Below, piece after piece: positions 58,971 to 64,000 of a DNA stretch of 64,000 bases (within the stretch, counting starts at the first letter, position 1; each line of letters starts with the position of its first letter). Below the pieces are notes generated by a model that did not search any database, was not told where the DNA came from, and saw only the letters and a list, made by a program, of their open reading frames with translations. The translations under genes were made by a program, and so were the position numbers. Origin of the DNA: DASVHS01 sp038244815 (GTDB lineage: Bacteria > Acidobacteriota > Thermoanaerobaculia > Gp7-AA8); NCBI GenBank assembly GCA_038244815.1, contig JBBRTB010000023.1, forward strand, positions 10,147 through 74,146, written 5' to 3'.

Positions 58971-59909
58971 ATGATCGAATCCTTCACTCACCTCGAAACG
59001 CTTGCCGCGGATCGCGATCTGGCCGAGGTCTTTCTCGAGACGGACGAGCAGGAGCACGCTGTTCCGGCCGGGCAGATCCTGGAGGCGCTGCGCAAGCGGC
59101 GCGCGGTGATGCGCGATTGCATCGACCGGGGGAAGAACGGCGGGCTGTCGATGGGCAAGCTCGTCGGCAATGAGGCGCGGCTGCTCAACGACGCCTTCCA
59201 GTCGGGCCAGACGTTTCTCGATCCACTGACCGTGAAAGCGGAGCTGTACGCGCTGGCGGTGATGGGTGAGAACTCGCGCATGGGCGTGATCGTGGCCGCT
59301 CCGACCGCCGGCGCGGGCGGTGTGGTTCCGGGAATGCTGCTCGCACTCGAGGAAGAGCGGCACGTCGATCCGGAGAAGACCGTGCGCGCGCTGGTTGTCG
59401 CCGGTGGCATTGGCTCGATCATCGCCTTGTCGGCGAGCATCTCCGGCGCCGCGGGCGGGTGCCAGAACGAAGTGGGCGTGGCCTCGGCGATGGGCGCGGC
59501 CGGCGTTGCCTACATGATGGGGGGCAACACGCGCCAGTCGATCCACGCCGCGGCGATGGCGCTCAAGAACACGCTGGGGCTGGTCTGCGATCCGGTCGGC
59601 GGACTGGTGGAGGTGCCTTGCGTGAAGCGCAACGCCCTCTTCGCCGTGCACGGACTCACGGCCGCGCAGCTTGCGCTCGCCGGCGTCGAATCGGTCATTC
59701 CGATGGACGAGATCGTCGAAGCGATGGTGCGCATCGGCCGCGCCCTTCCCCGGGGACTGCGCGAAACGGCCGAGGGAGGCCTGGCCACGACGACCACCGG
59801 CGCGCAGATCGGCGCGCGCCTGAAAGAAGAAGCGAATCAGCGCCGCGTCGAGCGCGCCGCAGAGCGCGAGCGCGCCGCCGCGGAGCGGAAGGGAACGAGC
59901 GGGCGCTAG
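58971..59909 (+). CDS. sdaAA: L-serine dehydratase, iron-sulfur dependent, alpha subunit
   Basis: A 312-residue catalytic subunit. The [4Fe-4S] cluster Cys residues are visible in SGAAGGCQNEVGVASAMG, LGLVCDPVGGLVEVPCVKRN, the standard set for this family. The substrate region includes MGVIVAAPTAGAGGVVPGML. The C terminus is a charged helix rich in Arg, Glu and Ala (EEANQRRVERAAERERAAAE). ATG 58971 matches the family start. It works with the beta subunit encoded just upstream. Two GTCATTCCGAG repeats follow its stop. Confidence 0.94.
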   Translation: MIESFTHLETLAADRDLAEVFLETDEQEHAVPAGQILEALRKRRAVMRDCIDRGKNGGLSMGKLVGNEARLLNDAFQSGQTFLDPLTVKAELYALAVMGENSRMGVIVAAPTAGAGGVVPGMLLALEEERHVDPEKTVRALVVAGGIGSIIALSASISGAAGGCQNEVGVASAMGAAGVAYMMGGNTRQSIHAAAMALKNTLGLVCDPVGGLVEVPCVKRNALFAVHGLTAAQLALAGVESVIPMDEIVEAMVRIGRALPRGLRETAEGGLATTTTGAQIGARLKEEANQRRVERAAERERAAAERKGTSGR

Positions 59910-59911
59910 CC

Positions 59912-59977
59912 GTCATTCCGAGCCGCGAAGCCGCTCCCCCACCCAGATTCCTCGCGCTCTTCGGCGCTCGGAATGAC
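59912..59977. repeat. GTCATTCCGAG inverted-repeat element, copy 2
   Basis: It starts GTCATTCCGAGCCGCGAAG, contains CCCAGATTCCTCGCG and ends GCGCTCGGAATGAC. The right half of the full element is complete and the left GAGGAATCTGG box is missing, so it is a deleted form of the copy at 45141. It lies directly after sdaAA. Confidence 0.85.
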
Positions 59978-60025
59978 GTTGCGCCGATCAAAGGCGGTCG
60001 GAAGGGGCCGAGCGGGCGCTAAGCC

Positions 60026-60085
60026 GTCATTCCGAGCCGCGAAGACGGCGAGGAATCTGGGCGGCGGCTCTTCGGCGCTCGGAAG
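60026..60085. repeat. GTCATTCCGAG inverted-repeat element, copy 3 (degenerate)
   Basis: It starts GTCATTCCGAGCCGCGAAG, contains GCGAGGAATCTGGG and ends CGCTCGGAAG, where the last arm is eroded. The block GAGCGGGCGCT before it also precedes copy 2, indicating local duplication of about 110 bases. It sits between sdaAA and the convergent GWxTD/VWFA gene. Confidence 0.82.
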
Positions 60086-60086
60086 T

Positions 60087-62720
60087 TCACGGGTAATACC
60101 CGCGGATCGTCTTCGCGCGCCCCTCGCTGACCCGCACGCTCACCTCGCGCCATTTCCCTCCCGGTTTCACGCCGTCGGGCGGGTAGAAGCCGAGCACGTA
60201 CTGCGAGCGAAGCTCGTTCTGGATGTCGTTGTAGATACGCCCCAGCTCGCCGGCGCGGTCGATGTAGTAGACGTTGCCGCCGGTCTCGTTGCAGAACTTC
60301 CCGAACTTGTACTTGACATCGATCTGATTCGATTTGATGCCGATGCCGATCCCGTAGATGGGCACCGCGGCGCGGCGTGCGTACTCGAGGGCCTGATCGA
60401 AAGCGAACTTCGATGAGGTGTCCTGCCCGTCGGTGATGACCACCAGGGCTTTCTGTCCCTTGACGCCGAGGAAGTTGTAAAGCGAGAAAACGATCGCGTC
60501 GTAGAGCGCCGTCGATTCCTCCGCGCGTAGCTTGGCCAGCCCGGCGTTGATGTCCGCGAGCTTCGGCGACCACTTCTGGATGAGCTCCGGCTGCGTGTCG
60601 AAACTGACTAGGAACGCCTTGTCGCCGCCTTTCAGCACGTTCTGGAAGAACTGCGCGCCCGCTTTCTGGGCCTCGCTCATGCGCGGCTGCATCGAGCCCG
60701 ACGTATCGATGGCCAGCCCGATCGACAGCGGCAGGTTCTTCACGTACTCGAACTTCGATATCTTGACCGGCTTCCCTTCGTCGAGAACCTTGAACGCCCC
60801 TTCTTCCAGGTCCGTTTTCGGATGGCCATTGACCAGCACGGTCGTCGGCAGCTCGATGAGATGGACGTCCACCGTCTCCATGTAGGCCGGCGTGTTGATC
60901 ATGACCACGTCTTCGGCCGGCGGGGTCGGATCGTCCTTGAGCGTAGCCACGGCGCGCAGGTAGCCGACGCTCTGCGAGGCCGGGATGTTCACCATCTGCA
61001 CGAAAGGCGGGTCGTACAGCGTGGCCATCGGCGTCTCGTTGAGGAACAGTTGCACCTTGCCGATGTTCTTTCCCTCGGGGACCTTCACCGACACCTCGAC
61101 GCGCGTCTTTCCCTTCACCGTGCCCAGGCGCGGGGAGACGATACGCACGCGGAACGGCTCATTGCCGGTGTTGACGGCCACGTCGTCCCCGGCCACGGCC
61201 GTGCCGTTGGCGTCGAGCGCCACCACGCGCACTTTGTGGATCTGTGGCACGGTTCCGAAATCGAGATCGAGGTTGTAGGGAGGGGAGCGTTTGATGGCGA
61301 TCTTTTTCCCGTCGAGATAGAACTCGACGGACTTGATGTTGTTGCCGGCCGCCACGGTTTCGATTTTCTGGATCCCGCTCACCAGGTCGTCGCTGAACGG
61401 TACGATGCGCAGCTTCGTGTCGTTCGTCTGGATGCCTTCCTTGAGCGCGGCCACGGTGGCCGCACCCGCCTCCTTCGCTTTCAGCTGGTCGGGCGTGTCG
61501 AAGATCTCCGGCACGCTGATCTTGTTCTCGAGAATGGCCTCGGCCGTGGAGTTCACGTCGGTGACCTTGATGCGCGACTGGTAGTCGGCGGGACGGAGAA
61601 AGCGGTCGATCACCAGCGGCAGCTTCTCGTCCTTGACGTCGGCCGGGAAATCGAAGCGGTAGCGGTAGTTCTCGTAGAGATCGCCGTCGCGGAGCACCTC
61701 GCCGGTGACATCGAGGCTGTACAGCTTCACGCCGCCGACGTCCTTGGACACGATCGCGGAACGGGGCACCAGAACGGTCATCTCGGCGTCGGTGTTCGAG
61801 CCCTGCTTTGCTGGGTACTTCACGGCGAAGTCCGCGGACAGCGGGGTGGCGCCGGGTGTGGCGATGACGACCGATCGCAGGATCTTGTGCACGTCCTCGT
61901 CGTTGATCTTCGGCGGGTCGAACACGTTGAGCAGCAGCGTGCGGTTGACCTGGTTCTGCGAGATCGCTTTCATGATCTCGTCGCCGTTGGTGCATTCCGC
62001 CTCGACCTTGCTGAGATACGAGCCGGGCAGCGCCGAGGTCAGGAAGACGTTGGCAACGGCGCCCTGCGGCGTCGTCGAGGAGCCGATGACCTCCTGCGAG
62101 ATCAGCTCGGCCAGGTCGAGATTGCTGTCGCCGATGGGCCGCCACAATTTGTATTCGGAGCCGTACCGCGGCATGTAGAAGAGGAAGCGGACGTGATGGG
62201 AGATGCTGGGAATGTAGAAGTAGTGCCAGATCTCGATCGGCTGCAGCAGGCGCGAGCAGTCGATCTTGAGCACGTCCATCGGCTCGCCGTAGAGCAGGTA
62301 CGTGCGCGAGCGGTCCGATGAGACCTGCTTGAACTGTTCGTGGACGGTCTCCAGCCGTTCGTAATAGAGATCCTTGAAGGCGTGGTTGCTCGTGCCCTGG
62401 GCGATGTCGCGGCGCTTCCAGAAATCGCTGGTGTAGAGGTCGCGCTGGGCGTCGGTCTCGAGGATGAGGAACGTATCGAGCTCGGTGGGCTGCATGATCG
62501 GCTCGACGTCTTCGATGAACTGACGGTACTTCTCGGAAAGCTTGCTGATCCGGTCCTTTCGCTCCCGCCGCGACAGCTTGCGGACTCCCGGGTCCTGCTG
62601 CGGCGCTCTGGCCGCCTGCTTCGGTGTGTCGGGTGGCGGAGCGGGAGTTCCGGTCTGAGCGACAATGTTGCTTCCGGCGAACAGAATCGTGAGACAGGCC
62701 GCGAGGACGCTTCTGTTCAT
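60087..62720 (-). CDS. Secreted GWxTD-domain protein with C-terminal Acidobacterial VWFA domain
   Basis: An 877-residue exported protein. Residues 1-21 are a signal peptide (MNRSVLAACLTILFAGSNIV). A GWxTD domain follows at about 40-220 (DLYTSDFWKRRDIAQGTSNH, KDLYYERLETVHEQF, then RTYLLYGEP), then a long beta-rich region with Ig-like repeats (VEFYLDGKKIAIKRSPPYNL, VQLFLNETPMATLYDPPF). The C-terminal VWFA-related Acidobacterial domain spans about 620-877, with a complete MIDAS start LAIDTSGSM (about 669) and VITDGQDTSS. These domains bind metal and proteins; the role is unknown, perhaps in cell-surface or secreted complexes. The frame is open to 63407, but that part is antisense to the cysteine desulfurase; ATG 62720 opens the signal peptide. 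Confidence 0.88.
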   Translation of the reverse strand: MNRSVLAACLTILFAGSNIVAQTGTPAPPPDTPKQAARAPQQDPGVRKLSRRERKDRISKLSEKYRQFIEDVEPIMQPTELDTFLILETDAQRDLYTSDFWKRRDIAQGTSNHAFKDLYYERLETVHEQFKQVSSDRSRTYLLYGEPMDVLKIDCSRLLQPIEIWHYFYIPSISHHVRFLFYMPRYGSEYKLWRPIGDSNLDLAELISQEVIGSSTTPQGAVANVFLTSALPGSYLSKVEAECTNGDEIMKAISQNQVNRTLLLNVFDPPKINDEDVHKILRSVVIATPGATPLSADFAVKYPAKQGSNTDAEMTVLVPRSAIVSKDVGGVKLYSLDVTGEVLRDGDLYENYRYRFDFPADVKDEKLPLVIDRFLRPADYQSRIKVTDVNSTAEAILENKISVPEIFDTPDQLKAKEAGAATVAALKEGIQTNDTKLRIVPFSDDLVSGIQKIETVAAGNNIKSVEFYLDGKKIAIKRSPPYNLDLDFGTVPQIHKVRVVALDANGTAVAGDDVAVNTGNEPFRVRIVSPRLGTVKGKTRVEVSVKVPEGKNIGKVQLFLNETPMATLYDPPFVQMVNIPASQSVGYLRAVATLKDDPTPPAEDVVMINTPAYMETVDVHLIELPTTVLVNGHPKTDLEEGAFKVLDEGKPVKISKFEYVKNLPLSIGLAIDTSGSMQPRMSEAQKAGAQFFQNVLKGGDKAFLVSFDTQPELIQKWSPKLADINAGLAKLRAEESTALYDAIVFSLYNFLGVKGQKALVVITDGQDTSSKFAFDQALEYARRAAVPIYGIGIGIKSNQIDVKYKFGKFCNETGGNVYYIDRAGELGRIYNDIQNELRSQYVLGFYPPDGVKPGGKWREVSVRVSEGRAKTIRGYYP

Positions 62721-62744
62721 GGGTGCCTTTCCGGAACGGATCTG

Positions 62745-63935
62745 ATGCAGCGAATTTATCTCGACAACAATGCCACAACGGCGATTCATCCGGACGTCAT
62801 GCGCGTCCTGGAGGAGTCGTTGCGCGATGTCTTTGGCAATGCGTCCAGCGTCCATCAAGAGGGCCAGCGGGCCCGTCAGGTGATCGAAGGCGCCCGCGAG
62901 TCGGTCGGCAAGTTGATCGGTGCCGCCTCGCGGGACATCGTCTTCACCAGCGGCGGCACCGAGTCTAACAACGCAGGGATTTTCGGCGCGGTCCCCCACG
63001 GCGGTCGTCATCACATTGTCACAACGACGATCGAGCACCCCTCGGTCACCGAGGCCGTCGCCGAGTTGGAGCGCCGCGGCCATCGCGTCACCCGCGTGGC
63101 GCCAGCGCGCAGCGGCGAGGTGGCGGCTGCCGGCGTGATCGACGCCATCGAGCCCGAGACGCGCCTGGTGGCCATGATGCTCGCCAACAACGAGACCGGC
63201 GTCATCCAGCCGGTGGCGGAGGTCGGACGCGCCTGCCGCGATCGCGGCGTGCACCTGCACTGCGACGCCGTGCAGGCGGCCGGCAAGATCCCCGTCGACG
63301 CCGAGTCGCTGGCCTGCGACACCCTGTCCATCTCCGCGCACAAGATGCACGCGCCCAAAGGCATCGGCGCGCTGTATGTCCGCCGCGGGCTGTCGCTGGC
63401 CGCGCACATCGTCGGCGGCGCGCAGGAGCGGCGGCGGCGCGCGGGAACAGAGAACGTTCCGCTGGCCGCGGCGTTCGGCGCGGCCGCGAGATTGTGGGCG
63501 GAAGGGGAAGGGGGTGTGCCGGCTGAAGCCGGCACCTACACGGGCGGCACCTACACGGGCGGCATCAGCACTATTCGGGAACAGTTCGAGAGGGCGCTGC
63601 TGTCGTGGTTCGACGTGGTGATCAACGGTGCGGGCGTTTTGCGTGTGCCGAACACGACCAGCGCCACGTTCCGCGGCGTCGACGCCGAGGGTCTCGTCAT
63701 CGCGCTCGATCTCGGCGGCGTGGCGGTGTCGACCGGCTCGGCATGCTCGTCCGGCCGCGTCGAACCGAGCAGCGTCCTCCTGGCCATGGGTTTTTCCGCC
63801 GAAGAGGCGAAGAGCACCGTCCGCTTCTCGATGAGCCGATTCACGACGGCGGAGGAGATGGAGCGGGTGGTGTTGTTGCTAAGAGATGCCGTGCCGCGAT
63901 GTGTGAGGCAGCCGGTCGTGGGGCGTGGGGCGTAG
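62745..63935 (+). CDS. Cysteine desulfurase (NifS/IscS family)
   Basis: A 396-residue PLP enzyme that takes sulfur from cysteine for Fe-S cluster or thio-cofactor synthesis. It begins RIYLDNNATTAIHPDVMRVL, has VFTSGGTESNNAG, the LANNETGVIQPVAEVGRACR block, CDAVQAAGKIPVD, the PLP Lys in SISAHKMHAPKGIGALYV, and the sulfur-carrying Cys loop STGSACSSGRVEPS. Residues around 265 carry an insertion encoded by a palindromic repeat and a duplicated 15-base unit (AGTYTGGTYTGG). The stop falls within a heptamer repeat, giving the unusual tail RQPVVGRGA. The start is ATG 62745, divergent from the VWFA gene. Scaffold genes are not in the window. Confidence 0.92.
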   Translation: MQRIYLDNNATTAIHPDVMRVLEESLRDVFGNASSVHQEGQRARQVIEGARESVGKLIGAASRDIVFTSGGTESNNAGIFGAVPHGGRHHIVTTTIEHPSVTEAVAELERRGHRVTRVAPARSGEVAAAGVIDAIEPETRLVAMMLANNETGVIQPVAEVGRACRDRGVHLHCDAVQAAGKIPVDAESLACDTLSISAHKMHAPKGIGALYVRRGLSLAAHIVGGAQERRRRAGTENVPLAAAFGAAARLWAEGEGGVPAEAGTYTGGTYTGGISTIREQFERALLSWFDVVINGAGVLRVPNTTSATFRGVDAEGLVIALDLGGVAVSTGSACSSGRVEPSSVLLAMGFSAEEAKSTVRFSMSRFTTAEEMERVVLLLRDAVPRCVRQPVVGRGA

Positions 63936-64000
63936 GTGCCCGGGGGCGCCCAGCCGCCCCCCCCCCCCAACACCCCCGACCCACGCACACCCCCCACCCC
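63913..64000. repeat. GTGGGGC-type heptamer repeat and low-complexity contig end
   Basis: Three heptamers (GTCGTGG GGCGTGG GGCGTAG) cross the end of the desulfurase gene. They are followed by GC-only sequence, a run of 13 or more C and a degenerate ACCCCCGACCC segment. The repeat is probably real, related to the array at 56330. The final C-runs may be sequencing or assembly error. Confidence 0.6.

Noticed and set aside
62721..63407. 229-codon upstream extension of the VWFA-protein frame
   Set aside because: The extension is antisense to the cysteine desulfurase. ATG 62720 opens a proper signal peptide.
63960..64000. Possible biological poly-C element at the window end
   Set aside because: C-runs with irregular breaks right at the edge look like a low-quality contig end; only the heptamers before it were considered real.

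Overview
The window is high-GC DNA from a bacterium that is most likely an Acidobacteriota member. The best taxonomic pointer is the large secreted protein at 60087-62720, which joins a GWxTD domain to a C-terminal VWFA domain of the kind called VWFA-related Acidobacterial. An Oar-like TonB-dependent receptor with an N-terminal carboxypeptidase-regulatory domain, an ECF42-type sigma factor paired with a YCII/DGPF protein, and dispersed GTCATTCCGAG hairpins fit this but do not prove it. I see no rRNA, tRNA, CRISPR array, transposase or integrase. The last ~60 bases (C-runs) look like a poor-quality contig edge.

Layout. (1) 1-12 kb, sugar metabolism: a 5'-truncated transketolase and a phosphoglucomutase on +, facing a 2749-residue cyclic beta-1,2-glucan synthase on -. 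(2) 12-15 kb: a CPH-type copper ATPase with an N-terminal DUF2934-like segment, then three gene fragments (YCII leader, DUF5916 tail, YgjP-like metallopeptidase tail). (3) 15-25.7 kb, an accessory or defence-like island: two VapBC-type toxin-antitoxin pairs with palindromic operators; fragments of a type III-like restriction-modification system whose methyltransferase gene is split around an HNH endonuclease gene; an overlapping three-gene TIGR04255 operon; and a two-gene unit of an AAA ATPase and an SF1 helicase carrying a ParE/RelE-like N-terminal domain. That unit has a strong operator/-10 signal that predicts a leaderless mRNA. (4) 25.7-32 kb: VOC and DUF2911 proteins, then a duplicated YCII-ECF42 unit split by a histidine kinase, where one copy kept the YCII gene and the other kept the sigma gene.

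(5) 32-45 kb, lipid metabolism: a divergent YceI/MarR pair, an acyl-CoA dehydrogenase tail pseudogene, then a tightly packed eight-gene set (TonB receptor, SDR, acyl-CoA ligase, 3-hydroxyacyl-CoA dehydrogenase/enoyl-CoA hydratase, hotdog thioesterase, thiolase, acyl-CoA dehydrogenase, APH-like kinase). Together these can import or activate a fatty-acid-like substrate and carry out every step of beta-oxidation. (6) 45-53.5 kb: small zinc-ribbon proteins, a lipoprotein, YbaK deacylase, aldo/keto reductase, an EAL response regulator, a YedY-like molybdopterin oxidoreductase with its cytochrome b partner, a ClC channel and a secreted protein with a caspase-like His/Cys pair. (7) 53.5-64 kb, mostly housekeeping: DoxX, RuvA, CysS, a small DUF5670-like membrane protein, class II aldolase, a receiver protein, two-subunit L-serine dehydratase, the GWxTD/VWFA protein and a cysteine desulfurase.

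Two genome-wide themes stand out. Many genes survive only as terminal fragments, often next to an intact relative, which points to active duplication and deletion. Several intergenic or linker repeats share a 7-base period (GGGCCTC, GGGTCGT and TTAGCAG families) and in places have entered coding sequence.
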